Assembly (NCBI GenBank): GCA_009785545.1
Contig: WQWD01000053.1
Location: 1-11,058 of the forward strand
DNA length: 11,058 nucleotides
Reading direction: 5' to 3'
Origin: Treponema sp.
Lineage (GTDB): Bacteria; Spirochaetota; Spirochaetia; Treponematales; Breznakiellaceae
Every line of letters begins with the position of its first letter. The first letter of the stretch is position 1. A program made the translations under genes and the position numbers. Below the pieces are notes generated by a model. It was given only the letters and a program-made list of their open reading frames with translations. It was not told where the DNA came from and made no database searches. Shown here in pieces: positions 1 through 7,232 of this stretch.

Positions 1-1
1 A

Positions 2-835
2 AAACTTTTTGATTTATCTTTGCTGGGAGGGATTTGCTCAAAAGGGCTTACATTAAACCCAAGAAAAGGAAATTCCGGCATACGCCTATGGGAAACCCCA
101 AGCGGTCTGATAAATTCGATTGGTCTTGAAAATAAAGGCATTGCCGCTTTTTTGGAAAACGATCTTCCCTTCATGCTTAATCTGGGAACTGTTATTATCG
201 CAAATCTTTCGGGAGGCGAAACAGAAGAATACTTAAAGGGTGCAGAGTTGCTTAATGCTTCCGCTGTTGACATGATCGAGTTAAATATATCATGCCCGAA
301 TGTAAAATTGGGAGGTATCGCTTTCGGGCTTGATCCGAATATCGCTTCGGAACTTGTTTTGGGCGTGCGCCGTGTGTGTACAAATAAACCGCTTATTGTT
401 AAACTTTCACCTAACGCTCCTTCGCTGGCTTCTGTTGCAACTGCGTGTGTAAACTCAGGCGCTGACGCTCTTTCGCTTGTAAACACTTTCAAATCAATGG
501 CGATTGATACAAACAGCCGCAAACCTGTTTTTGATAATGTCACGGCCGGTTTGTCCGGCCCTGCGATAAAACCAATAGCGTTAAGAATGGTTTGGGAATT
601 GTTTGATTCTTTAAAAAACACCAATATGAAAATTCCAATAATAGGCATGGGCGGAATTACTTGTACCAATGACGCTTTGGAATTTATGATGGCGGGAGCG
701 TCAGCCATTCAGGTAGGAACCGCCACTTTTGTAAACCCAAATGCCATGATTGAAATTATCGAAGGTTTAGGGAATTATATGGTTAATAACAATATGTCAA
801 GTTTAAGTGATATTTCAATCAGGGGGAAGGCATGA
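2..835 (+). CDS. pyrD: Dihydroorotate dehydrogenase, class 1B catalytic subunit (5'-truncated by window edge)
   Basis: Catalyses oxidation of dihydroorotate to orotate, the fourth step of pyrimidine synthesis, in the cytosol with FMN. The reading frame is open to the left edge, and the codons before the first possible start already match the family (KLFDLSLLGGICSKG), so the true start lies upstream and about 30-40 residues are probably missing. Seen: the substrate-binding region NISCPNVK near 290-310, whose cysteine (codon 293-295) is the catalytic base typical of class 1B enzymes; the KLSPN lysine near 404-418; the class 1B segment NTFKSMAIDT followed by GLSGPAIKPIALRMV; and the FMN phosphate-binding glycine segment IGMGGI with AGASAIQVGTA near the end. 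Class 1B enzymes normally pair with the iron-sulfur/FAD subunit PyrK, whose gene would be expected upstream, outside the window. The stop overlaps the pyrE start as ATGA, implying translational coupling. Confidence 0.95.
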   Translation, partial: KLFDLSLLGGICSKGLTLNPRKGNSGIRLWETPSGLINSIGLENKGIAAFLENDLPFMLNLGTVIIANLSGGETEEYLKGAELLNASAVDMIELNISCPNVKLGGIAFGLDPNIASELVLGVRRVCTNKPLIVKLSPNAPSLASVATACVNSGADALSLVNTFKSMAIDTNSRKPVFDNVTAGLSGPAIKPIALRMVWELFDSLKNTNMKIPIIGMGGITCTNDALEFMMAGASAIQVGTATFVNPNAMIEIIEGLGNYMVNNNMSSLSDISIRGKA

Positions 836-1449
836 ATTTAAACATCGAAAAAACTATTGAGTTGCTGCGGGAATCGGGCGCTATGTTGGAAGGGCATTTT
901 TTGTTAAGTTCCGGCAGACACTCGGACAGATATTTTCAGTGCGCCAAACTTTTACAGTATCCGCAAAAAGCAAGTTTGGCTTTGGAACAAGTTGTCGGCA
1001 GTATTCGTGCGGATATCGAAGAGGGCAAACTTAAAGTTGACGTAATTGTTGGGCCGGCTATGGGCGGAATTATCGCAGCGTGGGAACTCGCTCGTCAACT
1101 TGGCGTTTTTTTGGGCGAGGTTCCGGCAATTTTTACAGAACGTGACGAAAACGGGACTATGGTTTTACGGCGAGGTTTTGAAATAGCAAGCGGACAAAAT
1201 GTTTTAATTGTTGAAGATGTAGTCACAACAGGGAAATCTTCACGCGAGTGCGCCGCAGCACTCGAAGCCAATGGCGCTGTAATAGCCGGACTCGCTTGCA
1301 TTGTAGACAGACGTGCCGAAAGCGAAGAAAAAATCAAATGGCCGTTTTACCCTGCCGTAAAAGTATCAGTCAGCAATTGGGACGCAGAAACTTGCGAGCT
1401 TTGCAGACAGGGAATCCCTGCCATAAAACCAGGTTCAAGGAAAATATAA
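832..1449 (+). CDS. pyrE: Orotate phosphoribosyltransferase
   Basis: Joins orotate and PRPP to give orotidine 5'-monophosphate, directly after PyrD in UMP synthesis; cytosolic, usually a dimer. The 205-aa length is normal for the family. Seen: the PRPP-binding motif VLIVEDVVTTGKS at residues 124-136 with its paired acidic residues; the flexible-loop segment FTERDENGTMVLRRGF at 101-116; and VDVIVGPAMGGI at 69-80. The ATG at 832 is preceded by a strong purine-rich ribosome-binding site (AGGGGGAAGG, 821-830) lying inside the end of pyrD. The four-base overlap with pyrD and the two-base gap to the next gene place it in one operon. OMP decarboxylase is not in view. Confidence 0.97.
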   Translation: MNLNIEKTIELLRESGAMLEGHFLLSSGRHSDRYFQCAKLLQYPQKASLALEQVVGSIRADIEEGKLKVDVIVGPAMGGIIAAWELARQLGVFLGEVPAIFTERDENGTMVLRRGFEIASGQNVLIVEDVVTTGKSSRECAAALEANGAVIAGLACIVDRRAESEEKIKWPFYPAVKVSVSNWDAETCELCRQGIPAIKPGSRKI

Positions 1450-1451
1450 AT

Positions 1452-2168
1452 TTGAAAAAATCTTTTTACACAATTATTCATCAAGATGAAAATATAATCG
1501 CAGTTAACAAGGCGGCTGGGATTGCTGTCGGCGGAGACAGGTGGGACGAGACAAAAGAAAGGCTCGACAAAATTATTCAGCATGATTTTGAAATACCTAA
1601 AATATTTATTGTTCATCGAATCGATAAAGAAACATCAGGGCTTGTTGTTTTCGCAAAAAACAGTTCGGTTCATAAAAGTTTATCTATGGCGTTTGAAAAT
1701 CGTGAAATAGACAAAAAATATATCGCTGTTGTTCATGGCCGTCCGTCATGGAAAGAAACAACCTGCGATCTTAGACTCGTTCCAAACGGCAATAAAAAAC
1801 ACATGACAATTATTGATAAATTCAGAGGCAAACCTTCGGTGACTCATTTTACCTGCCTTTTTAGCGCGGGAAACTATTCAGCTTTAGAAGTAAAACCGTT
1901 AACCGGAAGAATCCACCAAATAAGAGTTCACTCAGCCGCACTCGGCCACCCTGTTGTTTGTGACGGGCTGTACGGAAAAGGAACACCTGTAAAACTTTCG
2001 TCATTTAAACGAGGCTGGAGAGGCGATCCTGTCGACGAACGTCCGCTTTTGGCAAGATTAGGTTTACACGCTCTTGAATTGGTTTTGCCAAGCGGAGAAG
2101 TTTTTACCGCTCCTTTGCCAAAAGATATAGGCAGTTTGATAAATCAGTTGGAAAAATCCGCCAGATAA
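1452..2168 (+). CDS. RluA-family RNA pseudouridine synthase
   Basis: Predicted to convert specific uridines in rRNA or tRNA to pseudouridine. Seen: the family signature HRIDKETSGLVVF at residues 55-67, with Asp58 as the catalytic aspartate; the second conserved block PLTGRIHQIRVHSAALGHPVVCDGLYG around 149-175; and an arginine/leucine-rich C-terminal part ending LHALELVLPSGE. At 238 aa it is a minimal catalytic domain with no N-terminal S4 RNA-binding domain, closer in size to RluA or TruC than to RluC or RluD, so the target base cannot be named. The frame is open further upstream, but that part overlaps pyrE and does not resemble the family. TTG at 1452 is chosen because homology starts there (KKSFYTIIHQDENIIAVNK) and AAGGA lies at 1437-1441. 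It starts two bases after the pyrE stop, suggesting coupling. Confidence 0.9.
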   Translation: MKKSFYTIIHQDENIIAVNKAAGIAVGGDRWDETKERLDKIIQHDFEIPKIFIVHRIDKETSGLVVFAKNSSVHKSLSMAFENREIDKKYIAVVHGRPSWKETTCDLRLVPNGNKKHMTIIDKFRGKPSVTHFTCLFSAGNYSALEVKPLTGRIHQIRVHSAALGHPVVCDGLYGKGTPVKLSSFKRGWRGDPVDERPLLARLGLHALELVLPSGEVFTAPLPKDIGSLINQLEKSAR

Positions 2169-2179
2169 AAGGAGATCAC

Positions 2180-5059
2180 ATGAGTACATTGACAGGAAGA
2201 TTGAACACAATCAAATTAAAAACCGCAGGCAATAGGGAAAAACGCGGATGGGAACAAGCAACCAGTATTCCTCCTGAGGTAGAACATCGCATAACGGCAG
2301 TTCATCCGCAGGCAAGGCGTATTTTGGCGCAGCTTGGTTTTGCCCTTACTCTACCCGACGCAAACGAAAAATACGCATCGGAAATCGGAGCGGCTTTGAG
2401 CTTACTCGAAAAGAGTTTAGAAACTCAAGGTGTTTTAACAGGCGAGTTGTGCCTTGCTGCGGAAAAAGAAATTCTCTGTCTGGAAGAAGCCGCAAAGGAA
2501 TACACCGCCCTTTTTGCGGCTCATGCCCATATCGACATGAACTGGATGTGGGGCTGGCAGGAAACGGTGCAGTCCGCCCTTGCCACTTTCCGCACCATGC
2601 TGGCTTTGATGGATGAATATCCCGATTTTACATTTTCACAATCTCAGGCTTCATGTTATCATTTGGTTGACTGTTATGATCCCGACTTAATGGAAGAAAT
2701 TAAAAAACGTATCAAAGAAGGCCGATGGGAAGTTACAGCTTCGGCTTGGGTAGAGACTGACAAAAATATGCCTAACACCGAATCGCTTATCCGCCATATA
2801 CGTTATACGAAAAACTATCTTGAGTCTGCGTGGGGTATCGAGCCGGAAAGCCTTAACATCGATTTTTCTCCTGATACTTTTGGCCACAGCGCTAATGTTC
2901 CCGAAATTGACGTTTACGGAAATGTAAAATATATGTACCATTGCCGTGGTTTGCAAGAGCGTTTAATCCTCTACCGATGGCGTTCTTCTTCGGGAGCGGA
3001 AATTTTGAGTCATTGCGAGCAGAGCTGGTACAACCGTGGAATTCAGGACGAAATTGCTTTTGGCTCTGTGAAAGTGGCATCTATGTGTGCGGGATTAAAA
3101 ACCTCTCTCATCGTTTACGGCGTGGGGGATCACGGAGGCGGCCCTACACGCCGAGACATTGAGCATATTCTTGAAATGCAAAAATGGCCGGTTTATCCGA
3201 CACTTCGTTTTGGAACTTTTACCGAATATTTTCGGGCTGCCGAGACGGTTCGGGATAAACTTCCAATCTTTGACAAAGAAATCAACTTTATATTTTCAGG
3301 CTGTTACACTTCCCAAAACAGGATCAAACTGGCAAATCGCAAAACAGAGGCTGCCCTTTTAGACTCGGAATTTCTTGACGCGGCAAATAAGCTTCTTACC
3401 GGGAAAAAATATCCTTCCGAAAAACTGGAAGATGCATGGCGTAAAACTCTTTTTACACATTTCCACGATATTCTTACCGGCTCCTGCGTACGGGACACAC
3501 GAGAACACGCAATGGGATATTATACCGAAGCTCAGGTAATAGCGCAAACAGCACGTGAAAAAGCCGGAACCGCAATTGCCAAAATGATCGACACATCAAT
3601 GTTTGGGTATCACACAGATAAAACAGACTTTCGAGGAAATCGTGCGGAAGGAGCTGGGCCCGGATTCGGTTTGGGAAATTACAGCGGGACTCCAGTTACT
3701 GTAAGAGGAAGCGGCCCTGTACGAATCTACCATGTTTTTAACCCAAGTACAGCTCCACGGCGGGAAGTTGTAGAATTTGTTTTGTGGGATTGGTATTACG
3801 ATCATGACCGTATCGAATTTGTAGATCACGAAGGCAAGGAGATTCCTGTTCAGATTTTGGACAAAGAATCACAATGGTTTTGGTGTCATCGTTATATCCG
3901 TTTTCTTGCCCATATCGAAATTCCTGCCGGAGGTTATGCGACATACGCCCTGCGGGAAAAAGAGTTTACAACAGAACGCATTGTTTATATACATGAAGAT
4001 TATCCGAGAAATATTTTGCCTTACACTCCTTTGGTTTTGGAAAACGAATATCTGCGGGCAGAGTTCGATCCGGGATCAGGCGCGCTTTGTTCTCTTAAAG
4101 ATAAAAAAAGCGGCAAAGAAAAAATCGCTTCCGGGAAAAGCGCAGGGCTTGTCATTAACTGGGCGGAAAAAAGTTCAAACAGCGCATGGATGACTGGTCG
4201 CTATCTGGAGGAAGAAACTGTAAGGGGAGCTGTAAAACTTAAAGTCAATGACGGAAATTCTCTTCGCAACAGCTTCGAGATGGAGTTAGAAATTTTACGC
4301 TCAAAAATAACAACGACTGTTTCGCTCGACTGCGGCGCAAAAGCGCTTTTGTATCAGTATAAAATTGATTGGAACGAAGCGGCAAAAGATCACAAAAATA
4401 TTCCTGTTCTTTGTTTTTCCTTGCCTTTGGAAACTGCCCCCGAATATTTTCAATCTGATGTTCCGGCAGGAATCCAAAAACGTCACGGTGCTTGCATTGA
4501 TATTCCGGGCTTGCAATACACCGCTGCGGTTAACGGCAAGGAAGCGACAGCTCTTATCACGGACAGCAAGTACGGCTATCGAGGGTTCGAAAATATCCTT
4601 TCCGCCACATTGATTAACACATCGAGTAATCCCGATCCCTATCCCGAACGAGGGGAAAATGTGATTAAACTTTGGGTAGCTCTGGAAGAAAGCGAACCAA
4701 AGACTCTCCATGACACAGCGTTTAACCTGTGCCATCCTGTAAGTTTAATTTCCGGCACGGGACACAAGGGAAGCCTTCCCCCCACAAAAGAGCTTATCCG
4801 CCTTGACTCGGCTTCCACAGTGCTGAGCTCCTGCGGTATAACGGCGGAGGGCGCTCTCCTTGTCCGCCTTTACGAAACAGCCGGTAAAACAGATTCTGTT
4901 AGACTCACCCTTCCGTTTGATATTGAGAGCGCCGAGTTTGTCGATCTTGACGGGAAAGTTTTGTCCGCTCTGGAGCCGCCTTCTGTAAAGGCAAATATTT
5001 TAAGTTTTGAGATTCCCTCAGGGAAGATACGGGGGGTGCAGATTACGTTTAAAGGTTAA
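2180..5059 (+). CDS. Glycoside hydrolase family 38 alpha-mannosidase
   Basis: Predicted zinc-dependent retaining alpha-mannosidase that removes alpha-linked mannose from oligosaccharides. Seen in order in the 959-aa product: zinc motif AHAHIDMNWMW at 114-124 (His117 and Asp119 correspond to family zinc ligands); SPDTFGHSANVPEI with Asp232 as the expected nucleophile and zinc ligand; GVGDHGGGPT at 314-323; GCYTSQNRIKLANRKTE at 374-390 leading into the helical middle domain; and HFHDILTGS at 427-435 with His429 as the fourth zinc ligand. About residues 500-959 form the expected C-terminal beta-rich part. No signal peptide is visible, so it probably acts in the cytosol on imported glycans. The ATG has a strong site AAAAGGAGA (2167-2175) and sits 11 bases after the pseudouridine synthase stop. 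Exact substrate linkage cannot be read from the sequence. Similar bacterial enzymes include the MngB type, so mannosylglycerate or other mannosides are alternatives. Confidence 0.93.
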   Translation: MSTLTGRLNTIKLKTAGNREKRGWEQATSIPPEVEHRITAVHPQARRILAQLGFALTLPDANEKYASEIGAALSLLEKSLETQGVLTGELCLAAEKEILCLEEAAKEYTALFAAHAHIDMNWMWGWQETVQSALATFRTMLALMDEYPDFTFSQSQASCYHLVDCYDPDLMEEIKKRIKEGRWEVTASAWVETDKNMPNTESLIRHIRYTKNYLESAWGIEPESLNIDFSPDTFGHSANVPEIDVYGNVKYMYHCRGLQERLILYRWRSSSGAEILSHCEQSWYNRGIQDEIAFGSVKVASMCAGLKTSLIVYGVGDHGGGPTRRDIEHILEMQKWPVYPTLRFGTFTEYFRAAETVRDKLPIFDKEINFIFSGCYTSQNRIKLANRKTEAALLDSEFLDAANKLLTGKKYPSEKLEDAWRKTLFTHFHDILTGSCVRDTREHAMGYYTEAQVIAQTAREKAGTAIAKMIDTSMFGYHTDKTDFRGNRAEGAGPGFGLGNYSGTPVTVRGSGPVRIYHVFNPSTAPRREVVEFVLWDWYYDHDRIEFVDHEGKEIPVQILDKESQWFWCHRYIRFLAHIEIPAGGYATYALREKEFTTERIVYIHEDYPRNILPYTPLVLENEYLRAEFDPGSGALCSLKDKKSGKEKIASGKSAGLVINWAEKSSNSAWMTGRYLEEETVRGAVKLKVNDGNSLRNSFEMELEILRSKITTTVSLDCGAKALLYQYKIDWNEAAKDHKNIPVLCFSLPLETAPEYFQSDVPAGIQKRHGACIDIPGLQYTAAVNGKEATALITDSKYGYRGFENILSATLINTSSNPDPYPERGENVIKLWVALEESEPKTLHDTAFNLCHPVSLISGTGHKGSLPPTKELIRLDSASTVLSSCGITAEGALLVRLYETAGKTDSVRLTLPFDIESAEFVDLDGKVLSALEPPSVKANILSFEIPSGKIRGVQITFKG

Positions 5060-5073
5060 TTGAAATATTATAG

Positions 5074-5119
5074 TTGTTCGGCAACCAATTCGAACCGAAG
5101 GTTCGCAGTTGCCGAACAA
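5074..5119. terminator. Long hairpin between convergent genes, probable bidirectional terminator (element C)
   Basis: A 12-base perfect inverted repeat (TTGTTCGGCAAC at 5074-5085 with its complement at 5108-5119) encloses a second perfect stem (CGAACC 5091-5096 / GGTTCG 5100-5105) closed by a GAA loop. It lies 14 bases after the alpha-mannosidase stop and 5 bases after the csrA stop, where two converging transcripts would end. There is no clean T-run on either side, only AT-rich sequence toward the mannosidase side, so classical intrinsic termination is not proven. It shares the core TGTTCGGCAAC with the third hairpin of the repeat at 7199-7313, and GTTGTTCGG with the first hairpins, so it belongs to the same repeat family. 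Confidence 0.65.
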
Positions 5120-5124
5120 GTCCA

Positions 5125-5349
5125 TCAAATAACTTTGCCAAAATCAACTTGAGGAATAACCGGCACGGATTGAGACGCGGCTTTGTTTTCCGCTTTGATT
5201 GCGTCAAAAACTTCTTGCCTGAAAACTTTTACAACTTTTGGAGCGTCAATGCCCAATCTTACTTGATCGCCGCGTATTTCGATTATAGAAACAGTAATAT
5301 TATCGCCTATTACAACTTTTTCATTTATTTTTCTTGATAATATCAGCAT
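5125..5349 (-). CDS. csrA: Carbon storage regulator, RNA-binding translational regulator
   Basis: Dimeric RNA-binding protein that recognises GGA motifs, often in hairpin loops or at ribosome-binding sites, and usually represses translation. The 74-aa product begins MLILSRKINEKVVIGDNI; the RNA-contact residues expected in the family are present (Arg6 in the first strand, Arg44 in VFRQEV), as is VRLGIDAPK at 30-38. Residues from about 51 form a helix and a short tail (to residue 74) somewhat longer than in the 61-aa E. coli protein. Its ATG lies one base after the fliW stop, and its ribosome-binding site (GGAG) lies inside the fliW end, so the antagonist FliW and CsrA should be co-translated. 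In the FliW-CsrA systems known from Bacillus and related work, CsrA represses flagellin translation until FliW, released from flagellin, captures it. Confidence 0.97.
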   Translation of the reverse strand: MLILSRKINEKVVIGDNITVSIIEIRGDQVRLGIDAPKVVKVFRQEVFDAIKAENKAASQSVPVIPQVDFGKVI

Positions 5350-5350
5350 A

Positions 5351-5800
5351 TTAACTCCGATTCTCTTTTTCGGATTTTTTAAATTCTTCCATTATGTCAT
5401 GTTTTGTGCGCCATTTTGGGTCAGAAAGAATTGCCTGCATTCCTTTCATGTTTTGTTTGTTGATGATAATGGGGCCTTGAAGGTTAGCTGTCATTGGGCT
5501 GTCGTTAAGAATCGTAACGATTACAAAAATCAATGCGTTTTCGGGAGAGGATAAATCAATTTCGCCTTGTTCTTCGTTTGAGATATTGATTTCATAATCC
5601 TTCCTGAAGAAAAAAGGATTTATCAAAATAAAAGCTATTTCTTTTACGTCAAGCGATTGAAGCCAAAAAAACGGCTGGTGTTCAGCGTCAAATATTGCGT
5701 ATCGGGTATAATCCTCAAAGCCAAAAAGACCTTTGGGAATTGTTATTTTTTGTTTGTCGTCGATTTCAATTTCTCCAAACGCTTTTGTATCAACCTTCAT
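5351..5800 (-). CDS. fliW: Flagellar assembly factor, flagellin-binding CsrA antagonist
   Basis: Small cytosolic beta-barrel-type protein that binds either flagellin or CsrA and so ties flagellin synthesis to export. The 149-aa product carries the family landmarks: KGLFGFEDYTRYAIF at 23-37, PFFWLQSLDVKEIAFILINP at 43-62, and TANLQGPIIINKQNMKGMQ at 104-122. Length is normal. The ATG at 5800 has AGGAG at 5806-5810 (spacing 5), and a composite hairpin element starts 14 bases upstream, between flgL and this gene. The gene is followed after one base by csrA, its expected partner. In spirochaetes the client flagellins would be the FlaB core proteins of the periplasmic filaments; that part is family knowledge, not visible here. 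Confidence 0.96.
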   Translation of the reverse strand: MKVDTKAFGEIEIDDKQKITIPKGLFGFEDYTRYAIFDAEHQPFFWLQSLDVKEIAFILINPFFFRKDYEINISNEEQGEIDLSSPENALIFVIVTILNDSPMTANLQGPIIINKQNMKGMQAILSDPKWRTKHDIMEEFKKSEKENRS

Positions 5801-5805
5801 AATTT

Positions 5806-5848
5806 CTCCTATAAGTTGTTCGGAAACTTCAGTTTCGGAACAACTTCC
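5806..5848 (-). promoter_or_regulatory. fliW translation-initiation region with paired GGA motifs around a hairpin
   Basis: Reading the minus strand, AAGGA (GGA at 5846-5848) comes first, then the stem-loop at 5844-5815, then TATAGGAG (GGA at 5807-5809), which is the fliW ribosome-binding site. The stem has one G-G mismatch and a four-base loop. The hairpin would bring the two GGA motifs close together next to the start codon. CsrA dimers are known to bridge two GGA sites, one often overlapping the ribosome-binding site, so this is a candidate CsrA target; binding is inference only. Confidence 0.3.
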
Positions 5849-5929
5849 TTATAAAATCGTATTTTTGCAGGGCTTTGCCCGAAAAAATGCAAGGATTGTT
5901 AGGCAACCAACCGGGTTGCCTAACAATCC
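5815..5929 (-). repeat. Composite three-hairpin intergenic element, copy A (flgL-fliW)
   Basis: This 115-base element fills nearly the whole gap between flgL and fliW. On the plus strand: hairpin 1 (5815-5827 / 5832-5844, loop TTCA, one G-G mismatch at 5822/5837); a constant linker TTCCTTATAAAA (5845-5856); hairpin 2 (5859-5866 / 5883-5890 outer, GGGC/GCCC 5870-5880 inner, loop TTT); and hairpin 3, a perfect 16-base-pair stem (5893-5908 / 5914-5929) with a five-base loop. It aligns without gaps to copy B at 7199-7313 with 92 of 115 identical positions by my count. On the transcript hairpin 3 starts two bases after the flgL stop, and hairpin 1 ends just before the fliW ribosome-binding site. 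No T-run follows any stem, so it is not a standard terminator. No protein-coding capacity and no clear target-site duplication. Confidence 0.9.
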
Positions 5930-5931
5930 AT

Positions 5932-7182
5932 TTACCTTAAAAAGTCCAGTAATGTCGGCGGCAATATTCTTGCCGAAGTCTGTAAAATTGCCTGATGAGC
6001 AAATCTTGCCATGTTTAATTCCATAGCGGCTTGCGCCATGTCAAGGCCGGTTTCACGGTTAAGCGCTGCGGCGATGTTAGGTATTTGTCTGTTAATTCTC
6101 TGCCAGGCGAATTCCGCACGTTCCTGCCTTGAGCCGACATCGGCTATCCTAAAAGCAACATTGTTAATCGCAAGATCCATGCCGCCGATTCCCTGACTTC
6201 CGATAAATTCGTGATCTCCTCGAAGCATTCCGTCTCTTAATCTTATTACAACATCAAATACCGATCCGCCGGAAACCATAGCCTGATTATGCCAGTTAGG
6301 CGCATTGTTAACCATATTGCCGCTGATAATTCCTAAATCACGTAACACTTCAGCGCCGCCGGCTCTGTCTTCCGCGCGAATAAGGTGAGCTGTGGTTCCT
6401 GAAAGAACAAGCCCTCTTGAGGTTGGATCGATGTGCGCTCTGACAGACGCAGAAGAATCATTTATTTTTGCAACTATCGAAGGCAAAGTGTCGCCGACTG
6501 TAACGTTGATCTCGACACCGTCAATAAAAAACGAGCCGTCTTGTTGAACTCTGTAATTTGTGGCATCTACCGTTGAAATTATTGTCATACGTTCCGCCCA
6601 GAACGCTTCATCTCCACCAAGATCAAGTCTTAAAAACATATTGTCGCCAATTTCTATGTTTCTGCTTGCGCCCGTTCCTCGATATTCTACATTTGTAATC
6701 ATCGTTTGATGACCGCCGCCTACCGTTCCCTCAACAATTCGGAAAGGCTCGGTTAAAACACTGTCGCCCGAAAAAGCCTGCCTTGTGTCAGGGCCTCTTG
6801 CATTTGAAATAGAAACTAGTTCTTCTAAAAGCTGATTAACTTCAACTGCCATTATGCTGAGATCATCCGGCGTGAAAGTACCATGCGCTCCGGTAACAGC
6901 CAGCTCTCTGACTCGCTGTAATATTTCCATTGCGGAATTCAAGTTATCATAAGTATTGTCAAAATGATTCCTCGCAAATTGAGTGTTTTGTTCAAAACGA
7001 TTCAAGCGGTTCATAAACGAATCATATCTGACAGAATGAGCTGCCGAAAACGGATCGTCTCTTAATCTGTGTAACCTAGTTTGCTCGCCCATCCTTCCTG
7101 AAATATTCGAAAGATTCTCTTCTTGTTTGCGTAAATGAAATCTCATGTCCGTAAACGGCATATCAGTAGAAATTCTTTTCAT
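5932..7182 (-). CDS. flgL: Flagellar hook-associated protein 3 (hook-filament junction)
   Basis: Forms the second junction ring between hook and filament; exported by the flagellar type III apparatus. The 416-aa product starts MKRISTDMPFTDMRFHLRKQ and has the flagellin-like N-terminal helical domain with LRDDPFSAAHS at 40-50 and VRELAVTGAHGTFTPDD at 91-107. The middle carries FSGDS at 137-141 and a flagellin-hook-IN-like segment (FIDGVEINVTVGDTLPSIVAK, about 219-239). The C-terminus is the second flagellin helix, ending LQTSARILPPTLLDFL. It is longer than enteric FlgL (about 300 aa), matching the larger spirochaetal form. The ATG has TGGAGG at 7187-7192. In a spirochaete the product would sit in the periplasmic flagellum. 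Distinguished from flagellin by its position after flgK and its central region. Confidence 0.94.
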   Translation of the reverse strand: MKRISTDMPFTDMRFHLRKQEENLSNISGRMGEQTRLHRLRDDPFSAAHSVRYDSFMNRLNRFEQNTQFARNHFDNTYDNLNSAMEILQRVRELAVTGAHGTFTPDDLSIMAVEVNQLLEELVSISNARGPDTRQAFSGDSVLTEPFRIVEGTVGGGHQTMITNVEYRGTGASRNIEIGDNMFLRLDLGGDEAFWAERMTIISTVDATNYRVQQDGSFFIDGVEINVTVGDTLPSIVAKINDSSASVRAHIDPTSRGLVLSGTTAHLIRAEDRAGGAEVLRDLGIISGNMVNNAPNWHNQAMVSGGSVFDVVIRLRDGMLRGDHEFIGSQGIGGMDLAINNVAFRIADVGSRQERAEFAWQRINRQIPNIAAALNRETGLDMAQAAMELNMARFAHQAILQTSARILPPTLLDFLR

Positions 7183-7186
7183 AAAA

Positions 7187-7232
7187 CCTCCATCTAGGGT
7201 TGTTCGGAAACTTCAGTTTCCGAACAACTTCC
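7187..7232 (-). promoter_or_regulatory. flgL translation-initiation region with paired GGA motifs around a perfect hairpin
   Basis: On the minus strand AAGGA (GGA at 7230-7232) precedes a perfect 13-base-pair stem with a four-base loop (7228-7199). It is followed by GATGGAGG (GGA at 7189-7191), the flgL ribosome-binding site. ATGGA fits the ANGGA core bound by CsrA. The layout repeats that in front of fliW. CsrA binding here is inference from the motif and from csrA being in the same operon. Confidence 0.3.

Noticed and set aside
20..835. TTG at 20 as the start of pyrD
   Set aside because: Family-like residues (KLFDLS) precede it in the same open frame and the class 1B N-terminus is missing, so the gene is cut by the window edge.
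1248..1451. N-terminal extension of the pseudouridine synthase gene across pyrE
   Set aside because: It overlaps the well-supported pyrE frame and its translation does not resemble any part of the RluA family.
4301..4735. 144-codon open frame on the minus strand inside the alpha-mannosidase gene
   Set aside because: No recognisable domain and no ribosome-binding evidence; it lies opposite a conserved coding frame and is best explained as a shadow.
5845..5856. TTTTATAAGG in the element linker as an internal promoter -10 box
   Set aside because: No convincing -35 sequence is found 16-18 bases upstream in either copy.
5857..5890. Hairpin 2 as a rho-independent terminator
   Set aside because: A and T runs lie within the stem arms on both sides of a short GC core, and no T-run follows the full stem on the transcribed strand.
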